Assembly: GCF_009650435.1 (NCBI RefSeq)
Contig: NZ_VVIP01000003.1
Span: 197,238 to 261,237, forward strand
From: Foetidibacter luteolus
GTDB taxonomy: Bacteria > Bacteroidota > Bacteroidia > Chitinophagales > Chitinophagaceae
Direction: 5' to 3'
DNA: 64,000 nucleotides
The notes beneath the pieces are model-generated. The model was not told where the DNA came from, did not search any database, and was given only the letters and a program-made list of their open reading frames with translations. Position numbers and translations under genes: made by a program. Position 1 is the stretch's first letter. Every line of letters begins with the position of its first letter. Positions 26,957 through 35,169 of the stretch are shown piece after piece.

Positions 26957-28099
26957 ATGCAAAAGAATGTAAGTTGGTGGGCTTTAAGTTTAGCGGCTTT
27001 GTTGATGCTGGCCTCCTGCGGCGCCAAACAACAGCAGCAACAGCAAGGTCCGCCCCCCGCTGTATCTATTACCGCCGATACAGTAGAAAGCACCGACGCC
27101 GTATATTATGATGAATACCCCGGCACCGTTACTGCGCTTAACCAGATACAGCTTACCGCACAGGTAAGCGGCTATGTTACCGGCATTTATTTTAAAGACG
27201 GCGACAAAGTTACCAAGGGGCAGAAATTATACTCAATAGATGCACAGATATACAATGCCAATGTTGAGCAGGCCCAGGCTAACCTGCAGGTGCAGGAAAC
27301 CAATTTGCTGAAGGCGCAAAAAGATGCAGACCGTTACCACGAGCTGGACAAAAACGACGCCATCGCCAAGCAGCAGGTTGATTATGCCGATGCTGCGCTG
27401 GAAGCTGCCAAAAAACAAGTGGCTGCCGCAAAAGCTACCGTTAACAGCGTTAGCGCCAATGTACAGTTTGCTACCATCAGGGCGCCGTTTACCGGCACCA
27501 TTGGCATATCGCAGGTTAAGGTAGGAACGGCAGTTGTAGCCGGGCAAACATTGCTGAACACGGTTTCTACAGACAACCCCATGGCGGTTGACTTTACCGT
27601 TGACCAGAAGGAGATTTACCGCTTTACACAACTGCAGCAGAAAAAACAAGCTGCCAAAGACTCTACATTCACCATCGCTTTTGGCAATGATATTTACCCG
27701 CAAAGCGGCCAGCTAAGCCTGATTGACCGCGCCGTTGACCCACAGACAGGCACTATTAAAACAAGATTGGTTTTTCCTAACGACAAGGGCATGCTGAAAG
27801 CCGGTATGAACACCACCGTGCGTGTGCTGAACAATGCTTCTGAAAAAGCGGTGATTATACCTTACAAGGCTATTACCGAACAGCTCGGGGAATTTTTTGT
27901 GTATGTAGTAGGCGATAGCAGCAAGGTTAGCCAGCGTAAAGTGAAACTAAGCACACAAATAGGTACCAACGTAGTGATAAGTGATGGTTTAAGTGCCGGC
28001 GAAGTGATAGCGGTACAGGGTGTTCAGAACCTGCGTGAAGGCGCAGTGGTTTCTACGGCGCCACCGCAACAGCAGGGTGCTGCCGCTCCTAAAAAATAA
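26957..28099 (+). CDS. RND efflux periplasmic adaptor (AcrA type lipoprotein)
   Basis: 380 residues with a lipobox (LAALLMLASC) followed by a poly-Gln/Pro linker. Lipoyl halves are LTAQVSGYVTGIYFKDGDKV and IRAPFTGTIGISQVKVGTAV around a coiled-coil hairpin (about residues 95-165). The beta-barrel region (PQSGQLSLIDRAVDPQTGTI) and a C-terminal domain (KVKLSTQIGTNVVISDGLSAG) follow. It connects the pump at 28493 with the TolC at 25610. Confidence 0.94.
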   Translation: MQKNVSWWALSLAALLMLASCGAKQQQQQQGPPPAVSITADTVESTDAVYYDEYPGTVTALNQIQLTAQVSGYVTGIYFKDGDKVTKGQKLYSIDAQIYNANVEQAQANLQVQETNLLKAQKDADRYHELDKNDAIAKQQVDYADAALEAAKKQVAAAKATVNSVSANVQFATIRAPFTGTIGISQVKVGTAVVAGQTLLNTVSTDNPMAVDFTVDQKEIYRFTQLQQKKQAAKDSTFTIAFGNDIYPQSGQLSLIDRAVDPQTGTIKTRLVFPNDKGMLKAGMNTTVRVLNNASEKAVIIPYKAITEQLGEFFVYVVGDSSKVSQRKVKLSTQIGTNVVISDGLSAGEVIAVQGVQNLREGAVVSTAPPQQQGAAAPKK

Positions 28100-28199
28100 A
28101 GAATGGCCCTTGATACCGGCGACAGTAGTAATAGAGGAATTGGTTATTTTATTTTGGCCTAAATGAATACCGCGATTTTTATGATACGGGCTGCGGTAT

Positions 28200-28395
28200 T
28201 TCATGGTATCGCCTGTTGCGTCGCAATCCGTTCATCGTCCGGTTTTTCATGGCGGCTTTTCAGGCCCGGATAGGGAAGCCGGGCAATAAAACAGCATTGA
28301 ACAATCGGAATGTGTTGCACATTGCTGAGTAAAGAATAAGGCGTACAAGAGAGTGACACAACGAAGCCTAATAGTAGTAATACAGCTAAGTACAT
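28200..28395. repeat. GTGCGACGCAAC-family repeat, two partial copies, plus CTCACCACTCACC string
   Basis: GCCTGTTGCGTCGCAATCCG with GGTTTTTCATGGCGGCTTTT (28205-28260), and GGCGTACAAGAGAGTGACAC, AACGAAGCC (28338-28370). Next to them (28400-28475) is a low-complexity string built from CTCACC/ACTACTCACCA words and its complement. Together they fill the 393-bp gap between adaptor and pump; nothing else is seen. Confidence 0.6.
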
Positions 28396-28492
28396 AAAGT
28401 GAATAGGGAGTGGTGAGTAGTGAGTATAGGGAATCCATCCTACTCACCATTCACTACTCACCACTCACCATTGACCACAACAATACAGCAAG

Positions 28493-31400
28493 ATGATAGC
28501 AGATACTTTTATAAAACGCCCCGTTACAGCAATAGTAATTTCTGTAGTGATTGTACTGGTGGGCATTATTGCATTGATAACATTGCCGGTTGCGCAATAC
28601 CCGGATATTACGCCGCCTACAGTGTCTATAGCAGGCAACTTTACAGGCGCCGATGCGCAAACGGTGGAGCAGACCACCACAACCGCCATTGAAACGCAGG
28701 TAAACGGTACGCCTGGCATGACGTATATGCAAAGCAACAGTACCAGCAGCGGCCAGGCCAGTATTACCGTAAACTTTGAGGTGGGCACCAATATAGATAT
28801 CGCCACCCTGGACGTGCAAAACCGTGTGAGCGTTGCCGAGCCTACCCTGCCCGATGCGGTAAAACGTTTGGGCCTTACCACCCGTAAACGTAACCCCAGC
28901 ATCATGATGGCGCTGGCCTTGTACTCGCCCAACGGCACACACGATGCCACATTTTTGGGCAACTATGCCAATATATACCTGAAGGATGCCTTGCTGCGTG
29001 TAAAAGGCGTAGGTGATATTTTTACCCGTGCGGATGACTTCAGCATGCGTGTATGGCTTAACCCTGATAAGCTGGCGGCATTAAACCTTACCCCGGCAGA
29101 CATTACCAGCTCCCTGGCAGAACAAAACCTGCAGGTGGCAGCCGGTACCATTGGCGGTAACCCGCAGAAAGATGTGCAGAGCTTTGAATACAGCGTGCTC
29201 ACCAACAGCCGCATCAGCACGAAAGATCAGTTTGAAAATATTATTGTAAGAACAAGGCCCGCCGACGGAAGCATTGTGTACCTGAAAGATGTGGCAAGGG
29301 TTGAGCTGGGTAAGTTTGACTACGGCATTAACGCTTTTGTACAGGGCAAGCCCGCAGCCTTTATCCTGATGTACCAGGCCCCCGGCGCCAATGCGCTGGA
29401 TACTTATAAAGGTATTAACGAAGCGCTGGGCAACCTGAAAAAAACATTCCCCAAAGATGTGGACTACCTGGTGCCGCTGGAAACAGCTACAGTGGTACAA
29501 ACCTCTATTAACGAGGTGGTACATACCCTGGTGGAAGCATTGGTGCTGGTGGTATTGGTGGTGTTCCTGTTTCTGCAGAACTGGCGTGCCACATTAATAC
29601 CTGTACTGGCAATACCGGTTTCGCTGATAGGAACATTTATCTTCTTTATACCGTTCGGGTTTACCATTAATACATTAACTCTGTTTGCATTTGTACTGGC
29701 CATTGGTATTGTGGTGGATGACGCCATTGTGGTGGTGGAAGCCGTACAGCATTACATAGACCATGAGAAGCTTTCGCCCAAAGAGGCTACCCAAAAGGCC
29801 ATGAAAGATATTTCCGGCCCGGTAGTAGCCATCGCGTTAATATTGGCGGCGGTGTTTGTACCGGTAGGCTTTGTACCGGGTATTGTGGGCAGGTTATACC
29901 AGCAGTTTGCCATTACCATTGCGGTGTCGGTGGTCATATCGGCCTTTGTGGCGCTGTCTTTAACCCCGGCCCTGTGTAGCATTATGCTTAAGCCATCCAA
30001 ACCGGAGGAAGCAAAGAAAAACATACTGGAAAAATTCTTTGCGGCATTTAACCGGTGGTTTGGCAACGTAACACATTCCTACACCAGGGGGGTAGGCAAA
30101 TGGATACGCGGCACCCCTTACGTGCTGGTAATGATGGTTTGTTTATTCGTGGGCCTGTTCTTCCTGTTTCAGAAAAAGCCAACAGGTTTTATACCTACGG
30201 AAGATGAGGGCCGCCTGTATGTAACCTACGAAATGCCGGAAGGTACTTCTACCACCCGCAGCATAGCCATGCTGAAGGATATTATGGGCAGGGTACAAAG
30301 CATACCCGCCGTAGATGTGGTGGGTGGTTTGGCGGGCCTTAACATTATTACCTTCTCTAACAAGAGTAACTCGGGTACCATGTTTGTAAAGCTGAAACCA
30401 TGGGATGAGCGCAAGAGCAAAGAAGAACAGATACAGGCTGTGGTGGGCGAAATAGCCAAACGTACAGGGGCTATTAAAGAAGCCCGTGTGTTGCCTATAC
30501 AGCCGCCGGCCATTCCGGGGTTGGGCCAAACATCCGGCTTTACGTTTGAACTACAGCAGACCACCAGTACAGACAGTATCCAGCAGTTTGAAAAAGTGGC
30601 GCAGAAATTCCTGGGCGCCTTATACCAGCGGCCGGAAATAGGTGTGGCCTATACCTTTTTCTCCACCAAAACGCCGAGTTACCGCATAGATGTAGATAAG
30701 GAAAAAGCCAAAAAGCTGGGCATACTTGTTTCTGATGCGTACAGCACCATGAGCACCCTGCTGGGCAGCAGCTATGTAAACGACTTTAACCTTTACGGCA
30801 GAAACTTTCGTGTAATGGCCATGGCCGACAGTACTTACCGTACATCGCTCAACAGCCTAAACAGTTATTACGTACGTAACAGCCAGGGCAACATGATACC
30901 GCTTAACTCACTGGTAACCACCAAACTGGTGGAAAACCCGGCAGTTATTTCGCATTACAACATTTACCGTTCCATAGAAATAAACGGCTCTCCCAAGCCC
31001 GGCTTCAGCAGTGGCCAGGCCATTGAAGCCCTGCGGGAAGTAGCGGAGCAAACCCTGCCCGAAGGGTATGGTTACGAGTTCTCCGGCATGAGCCGTGAGG
31101 AAATAAAAGCAGGCAGCAGTACAGGGTTGATCTTTGGTATTTCTATCGTATTCGTATTCCTTTTCCTTGCCGCCCTGTACGAGAGCTGGAGCATACCTTT
31201 CTCGGTATTATTCGCGGTACCGGTGGGTGCGTTTGGATCAATCTTAACGCTTACCTTTTTACCCAACCTTACCAACAACGTGTACGCACAAATAGGTTTA
31301 ATTACCCTCATTGGTTTGGCCGCCAAGAACGCCATCCTGATTGTAGAGTTTGCCAAAGAGCGTGTTGACAGAGGTATAGATATTGTGCATGCCACGCTGC

Positions 31401-31687
31401 AGGCGGTAAACCTGCGTTTGCGGCCAATTGTAATGACATCGCTGGCCTTTATCCTCGGCGTATTGCCGCTGGCTTTTGCAGAAGGCGCCGCCTCCGTATC
31501 CCGTCAAACCATCGGGTGGACTGTATTTGGCGGTATGCTGGCCGCAACATCGCTGGCCATATTTGTGGTGCCGGTATTGTTTGTGCTCATCACCAAAATA
31601 GCATACGGCAAAAAACTCAGCCGCCTGCAGGAACAATTAAAACAACAGGAGTCTATAGATAGATCCATCACCGATAGCAGAATGTAA
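28493..31687 (+). CDS. RND efflux pump permease (AcrB/HAE1 type), efflux operon 2
   Basis: 1064 residues. It begins MIADTFIKRPVTAIVISVVI as in AcrB-type pumps. The proton-relay aspartates are in GIVVDDAIVVVEAVQH (TM4) and the lysine in GLAAKNAILIVEFAKERVDRG without its first residues altered (TM10). Two large porter/docking loops are present (QLNPDK-like VWLNPDKLAALNLTPADITSS). It pumps amphiphilic compounds with the adaptor and TolC upstream. Closer in sequence style to AcrB/MexB than the pump at 6672-9746, so the two sets are not recent duplicates. Ends at a strong terminator. Confidence 0.95.
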   Translation: MIADTFIKRPVTAIVISVVIVLVGIIALITLPVAQYPDITPPTVSIAGNFTGADAQTVEQTTTTAIETQVNGTPGMTYMQSNSTSSGQASITVNFEVGTNIDIATLDVQNRVSVAEPTLPDAVKRLGLTTRKRNPSIMMALALYSPNGTHDATFLGNYANIYLKDALLRVKGVGDIFTRADDFSMRVWLNPDKLAALNLTPADITSSLAEQNLQVAAGTIGGNPQKDVQSFEYSVLTNSRISTKDQFENIIVRTRPADGSIVYLKDVARVELGKFDYGINAFVQGKPAAFILMYQAPGANALDTYKGINEALGNLKKTFPKDVDYLVPLETATVVQTSINEVVHTLVEALVLVVLVVFLFLQNWRATLIPVLAIPVSLIGTFIFFIPFGFTINTLTLFAFVLAIGIVVDDAIVVVEAVQHYIDHEKLSPKEATQKAMKDISGPVVAIALILAAVFVPVGFVPGIVGRLYQQFAITIAVSVVISAFVALSLTPALCSIMLKPSKPEEAKKNILEKFFAAFNRWFGNVTHSYTRGVGKWIRGTPYVLVMMVCLFVGLFFLFQKKPTGFIPTEDEGRLYVTYEMPEGTSTTRSIAMLKDIMGRVQSIPAVDVVGGLAGLNIITFSNKSNSGTMFVKLKPWDERKSKEEQIQAVVGEIAKRTGAIKEARVLPIQPPAIPGLGQTSGFTFELQQTTSTDSIQQFEKVAQKFLGALYQRPEIGVAYTFFSTKTPSYRIDVDKEKAKKLGILVSDAYSTMSTLLGSSYVNDFNLYGRNFRVMAMADSTYRTSLNSLNSYYVRNSQGNMIPLNSLVTTKLVENPAVISHYNIYRSIEINGSPKPGFSSGQAIEALREVAEQTLPEGYGYEFSGMSREEIKAGSSTGLIFGISIVFVFLFLAALYESWSIPFSVLFAVPVGAFGSILTLTFLPNLTNNVYAQIGLITLIGLAAKNAILIVEFAKERVDRGIDIVHATLQAVNLRLRPIVMTSLAFILGVLPLAFAEGAASVSRQTIGWTVFGGMLAATSLAIFVVPVLFVLITKIAYGKKLSRLQEQLKQQESIDRSITDSRM

Positions 31688-31712
31688 GAAGGGTAGTTGT
31701 GTTCTTAAGATT

Positions 31713-31748
31713 AAAAAAAGGGTTCGCAGTTTTGCGGGCCCTTTTTAT
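31713..31748 (+). terminator. rho-independent terminator of efflux operon 2
   Basis: AAAAAGGGTTCGCA-GTT-TTGCGGGCCC-TTTTT: about 9 bp of GC-rich stem with two G-T pairs, flanked by A and T runs, 25 bp after the pump stop codon. Confidence 0.8.
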
Positions 31749-31789
31749 TGGAGCAGGAATTTTTATGGGCCCGGCAAAAGGATGTTTAT

Positions 31790-31870
31790 CAGGCATCGTT
31801 GCGTCGCACTCTTCTGCGGTTGGATTCGCTACGCAGCTTTTTCCACCGTGTAGTCTTTGTTTCTGCCGCC
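31790..31870. repeat. GTGCGACGCAAC-family repeat
   Basis: CATCGTTGCGTCGCACTCTT, CTGCGGTTGGATTCGCTACG, CAGCTTTTTCCACCGTGTAG. Very similar to 45478-45541. The rest of the 385-bp gap holds only the pump terminator. Confidence 0.65.
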
Positions 31871-32072
31871 TCCGGCGCCGGAGACTTTGCGGGAGTATTG
31901 CCACGGAGGCACGGAAAATAAGTGATTGCGTAAGTGGGTTAAAGCGAAAATCACCAGGGATGCTAGATTATATTGCCTCATCAAAAAGCATGATGGCAGT
32001 TAGTTGAATTTCTATCCTGTTTTTTCTTAGCATTGTGTAGAGCAGCGCACTATAAGCGCTGTAGCCACCATT

Positions 32073-32798
32073 ATGATAAAGCGCATTTTCATAATTAGTT
32101 TCTTAGCAACCCTCTTATTTTCGTGTAACACCAACAACGAAAAAACTTCATACTCACAAACGCCAAGCTCCAATACATCTCTTACTTTGTTATCTGAACA
32201 AACCGGAATTGAAATTTTTGCAATAAAACTTTTGGAGAAAGAAACCAAAGCAAACCCTGAGCACTTGAAAACACATTTCTCTTGTTCCATGTTACCCGAT
32301 GATCCTAATAGGGAGTTTCAAAATGTTCCAAATGGCAAAGTTGTCTTGTTACCTGGCATCTGTTTCAAGATTGATTCAAATCAGACCGGCTTGAACATCA
32401 TACGTAAGCTCAGGCCCATAGTAGAACAAAAAGGATATAAACTCTTCCTTTGTGACGGCAATAACCTAAACGATAAAAACAGAATTGCAATTGTTCGATG
32501 TGATGATGAATTTACCCCTCTTGTTTTTATGCAAACAAATGGAATAAACTACGGCATTAACAATCACAAGCTCATTTTGCATCTTGACAGTCTAAACAAA
32601 ATGTTAGACCTGAAATTGGTTGGAGCGGATTTTGACTGGTGTGAATTTGAAATTCGGAAAGAGCCAAAAGATTGGCGTCAACTTGCTCAAAGGCTTTACG
32701 AAATTTGTCCTGACATTGTTGAGCAAGGTACCGGTGACATTCAAACCTTGGAAGCTGAATTAAGAAATTCTAAAAGACTCTATTTTTGGTTCGACTAA
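32073..32798 (+). CDS. DUF4253 domain lipoprotein
   Basis: 241 residues with lipobox (SFLATLLFSC). The C-terminal about 110 residues match the DUF4253 pattern: FMQTNGINYGINNHKLILHL, LVGADFDWCEFEI, then the closing YEICPDIVEQGTG, LEAELRNSKRLYFWFD. DUF4253 proteins are of unknown function and often occur beside polymorphic toxin or immunity loci. It is distinctly AT-rich compared with the efflux genes upstream, suggesting acquisition. No neighbour suggests a partner. Confidence 0.75.
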   Translation: MIKRIFIISFLATLLFSCNTNNEKTSYSQTPSSNTSLTLLSEQTGIEIFAIKLLEKETKANPEHLKTHFSCSMLPDDPNREFQNVPNGKVVLLPGICFKIDSNQTGLNIIRKLRPIVEQKGYKLFLCDGNNLNDKNRIAIVRCDDEFTPLVFMQTNGINYGINNHKLILHLDSLNKMLDLKLVGADFDWCEFEIRKEPKDWRQLAQRLYEICPDIVEQGTGDIQTLEAELRNSKRLYFWFD

Positions 32799-32968
32799 CT
32801 TGTTGGCGTACAATAGGCAGTTTAGTAGTTCACATAATCAACTTGGTTTGGTAATTAATTGCGTCGCAGATCGGTGCCGTCCGGCTTTTCCTTGGTAATA
32901 GGTTGTTTACTCATATCAGAGGGGGAGTAATAGCGATAAATTTACAGCAGGTAAAAAATTTGCTCAGT

Positions 32969-33136
32969 ATGCATGAATCAAAAACTAAAAAGCAGGCAAA
33001 AAAATCTTCTAAAGCAGTTATTAGCGAAAAAGTGCAAGACTATGGTAACGATCCCTTTTTTGTAAAGAAAGCCAGGGAATCGAAACTATTTTTAGAAAAG
33101 CATGGTTTTCCGGCAGAGCTCCTGAAGAACAGGTAA
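32969..33136 (+). CDS. small basic protein of unknown function
   Basis: 55 residues from the ATG at 32969; the open frame extends upstream to a non-ATG codon at 32903. The N-terminus is Lys-rich (ESKTKKQAKKSSKAVISEKV), and the C-terminus YGNDPFFVKKARESKLFLEK, HGFPAELLKNR looks like a helical domain. I do not recognise it. It is followed 98 bp later by another tiny gene; the pair may be a unit. Coding potential is plausible but not proven. Confidence 0.5.
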   Translation: MHESKTKKQAKKSSKAVISEKVQDYGNDPFFVKKARESKLFLEKHGFPAELLKNR

Positions 33137-33233
33137 AGATTAGCTGCACTTCTTTTATACTCAATACTTGTCGAGAACCTTGGAGCAATCCAGTTAAACC
33201 TCAAATTTTTCTTCGTGAACAAGCAATACTTAT

Positions 33234-33395
33234 ATGAACGAAAAAGAAAAAAGGATAATGAAAGATATTCTTGATAAACAGTACAAGGAAGTAAGTACTT
33301 CCAGGGATGCTGCCAGGAAGCTGTTGCTTGATCTGGGCCTGATTACGCCGGCCGGTAGGCTGAGCAAGTCTTTTAAGCCTATTAAAAAGAAATAA
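33234..33395 (+). CDS. 53-residue protein of unknown function
   Basis: ATG at 33234 to TAA at 33395. The sequence is MNEKEKRIMKDILDKQYKEV, STSRDAARKLLLDLGLITPA, GRLSKSFKPIKKK: helical, highly charged, with a basic tail. Its last about 15 codons and 60 bp of 3' flank are duplicated at 33744-33845, on the far side of a dispersed repeat. No family is recognised. Size and composition would suit a small regulator or antitoxin-like protein, which is speculation. Confidence 0.5.
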   Translation: MNEKEKRIMKDILDKQYKEVSTSRDAARKLLLDLGLITPAGRLSKSFKPIKKK

Positions 33396-33450
33396 CTACT
33401 GCCTTAAAAAAACTTCCATTACCCCCCGGCTCAAATCTTTGCAAATACGT

Positions 33451-33712
33451 AACCTAGCGTGAGTTTTGGATATTTTATAGTGGTATTCAGCTATATACAA
33501 AATCAAACAAGATCATTCATTTTAACTGCATCATCAAGTTTAGCATGCCCTGCCGCATGGAATTCTACTGCTGAAATCACAGTAGCACAAAAGCTTAATC
33601 AGGGCTAATGGAAGAAACGTGCTGTATATCGTTTCTTCCTTGACTTTTTTTGTTACTTTTTTGTGTCAAGACAAAAAAGTAAAGAGACAGTTATTCAGTA
33701 TAGGTAAATGCC
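33451..33712. repeat. dispersed ~260-bp hairpin repeat, copy 2
   Basis: Second copy of the element at 14981-15258 in the same orientation. The blocks CTGAAATCACAGTAGCAC and the hairpin GGAAGAAACG / CGTTTCTTCC (33610-33639), then TTGACTTTTTTTGTTACTTT and GTGTCAAG, are unchanged. Here the second hairpin is compact: TTACTTTTTTGT-GTCAAG-ACAAAAAAGTAA. It is bracketed by the 3' end of the 53-residue gene and its partial duplicate. Confidence 0.8.
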
Positions 33713-33743
33713 CACATCTAAAACTCAGTTTAATATCGCCGGG

Positions 33744-33845
33744 GAGTAGAAAGCTGAGCAAGTCTTTTAAACCTGCTAAAAAGAAATAACTACTGCCTTA
33801 AAATATTCCCATTAACCCCGGGTATAATGTTTGCGCATGCGTAAC
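33744..33845 (+). pseudogene. partial duplicate of the 3' end of the 53-residue gene
   Basis: AAGCTGAGCAAGTCTTTTAA, ACCTGCTAAAAAGAAATAA, CTACTGCCTTAAAA closely repeats 33355-33450, including 3' flank. There is no start codon or N-terminal part. Confidence 0.7.
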
Positions 33846-33990
33846 TAAAGCTAATACAGGTAATAATACACCCAAACACATACAACCTCCCCATCCACAC
33901 CCACCATTCTTTTCTCCACACCACAGTTTACACGTAATCCTACACAGCATTGCTTTGGTAAGTGTACGGCAATTGCAGCGCATTGCCGGG

Positions 33991-34251
33991 AAGTGTAGTT
34001 TACACCTGCGCAAATGCCAAAATGTCCCTAAATCAGGCTTTCTCCGGGCTAAAGTTGTATTTCGCCACCCTAAAGTAGGCTTTCATGTGGCTAAAGCTGA
34101 CAACGTAACAGCTATACTTCACTTCCGTGCGGCTAACCGGCTATTGCGCCGGACTAATAAGCAGTTGCATGCAGCTAAAAAAGGCTTTCCTGTTCCTAAA
34201 GTTGTATTGCGCAGGTGTAAAATGGTCTTCCGCTTATTAAAATATGCCTAA
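33991..34251. repeat. degenerate tandem array, period 21 bp
   Basis: From 34028, ten consecutive units of exactly 21 bp begin with CTAA or a close variant: 34028 CTAAATCAGGCTTTC, 34049 CTAAAGTTGTATTTC, 34070 CTAAAGTAGGCTTTC, 34091 CTAAAGCTGACAACG, 34112 CTATACTTCACTTCC, 34133 CTAACCGGCTATTGC, 34154 CTAATAAGCAGTTGC, 34175 CTAAAAAAGGCTTTC, 34196 CTAAAGTTGTATTGC, 34217 GTAAAATGGTCTTCC. One or two more degenerate units precede them. One frame stays open and would encode basic heptads of the type K-V-V-F-R-x-A/P, but it has only a TTG start (33955). It ends 50 bp before the promoter box of the 216-residue gene. Confidence 0.85.
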
Positions 34252-34300
34252 ACGCCAGTTTATAACAGGTTAACAGTGTTTCTTTCTTACATCCGCAGTT

Positions 34301-34308
34301 TATTTTTG
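34301..34308 (+). promoter_or_regulatory. -7 box of the 216-residue protein gene
   Basis: TATTTTTG matches TAnnTTTG, 24 bp before the ATG at 34333. A TTTC at about 34280 could be the -33 element. The 21-bp array lies just upstream of this promoter. Confidence 0.5.
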
Positions 34309-34332
34309 AGATAACAAACCCTGTTAGTCCGT

Positions 34333-34983
34333 ATGCCTAAAGAGATATTAGCCCGCCAATACAGAATGCCGGATGCCGACCTTAAGCAACTGGCCGATGC
34401 GCTTGTTGCCAGCATCAACCGCGACATTACCTATTTTACCACCCGCCGTATTACCCCGGCGCAGGTACAAGAGATAAAGGAACAGATACAAAACTTTGAC
34501 GCCACAACTACCGACGAGGAATACCTAGGCCTGCACATGGAGGCTACAGAACAAAAAGATGCTGTGGCCGGCAACCTGCGTAAAGCGCTGCGCACCATAC
34601 GTAATATGGCCGAGGTGGCTTATAATGGTAAAGGCAAATATTTTGTTTTTGGGTTTGAAGGCATGGTGCACATGAATGATTACCATTTGTACCGCCTGGC
34701 CCGCCGCGTGGTGCGGGTGGGCGCCCGCCTGCAGGATGACCTGCGGCTACAGGGCCTGATGGATAACCAACTGCCGGCTATTGCCGCACTGGCCACCCAA
34801 CTGGATGAAGCGATAGAACATATAGGCGATATAAGCGAGCAACGCCAGTTTGAAACGCTGGACCGTGTTACCAAAGGCAATGCGCTTTGGGCGGAAATGA
34901 ACCGGCTGGCATCCATAGGCCGCAGCCTGTTTGAAGATACCAACCCGGCTTTGCATAATGATTACGTGCTGGTGGGTGGGTAG
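34333..34983 (+). CDS. helical protein of unknown function next to 21-bp array
   Basis: 216 residues, no signal peptide or membrane segment, almost entirely alpha-helical by composition. Notable stretches are ARQYRMPDADLKQLADALVA, NRDITYFTTRRITPAQVQEI, GKGKYFVFGFEGMVHMNDYH (mid-protein, aromatic) and RLARRVVRVGARLQDDLRL (basic amphipathic helix). No family name is recognised and no catalytic motif is seen. The arrangement of a phased 21-bp repeat array, a promoter box and this gene suggests that they belong together. Convergent with the restriction-modification operon. GC content is as in core genes, unlike the neighbouring AT-rich accessory genes. Confidence 0.75.
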   Translation: MPKEILARQYRMPDADLKQLADALVASINRDITYFTTRRITPAQVQEIKEQIQNFDATTTDEEYLGLHMEATEQKDAVAGNLRKALRTIRNMAEVAYNGKGKYFVFGFEGMVHMNDYHLYRLARRVVRVGARLQDDLRLQGLMDNQLPAIAALATQLDEAIEHIGDISEQRQFETLDRVTKGNALWAEMNRLASIGRSLFEDTNPALHNDYVLVGG

Positions 34984-35011
34984 GGGGTGGGTTCTCTATC
35001 TATAAGTTTTT

Positions 35012-35113
35012 GGGGGTGTCCCTCGTACCTCGGGCCGGGCTTTCCGCTCATACTCCGGCACAAGAGCCTAAGCACAAGACCTTCACCGGGGTATCCGCTT
35101 CAATCCCTCACCC
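35012..35113 (+). repeat. bipartite AGCGG repeat, copy 6
   Basis: GGGGGTGTCCCTCGTACC, GGGCTTTCCGCTCATACTCC, TTCACCGGGGTATCCGCTTC, AATCCCTCACCC. Between the convergent 216-residue gene and the cytosine methyltransferase gene. Confidence 0.75.
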
Positions 35114-35169
35114 ATAGGTGCAGCCTATTGCTACTTTTTGCAAACAGGTTTATTTAGTAATGCATATTC

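Noticed and set aside
34028..34237. CRISPR array
   Set aside because: Units are 21 bp without distinct spacers and are degenerate throughout; no cas genes are present.
33955..34251. 98-codon frame through the 21-bp array as a definite gene
   Set aside because: Only a TTG start, no promoter box or ribosome site in front of it. Kept as an alternative reading in the findings instead of a CDS.
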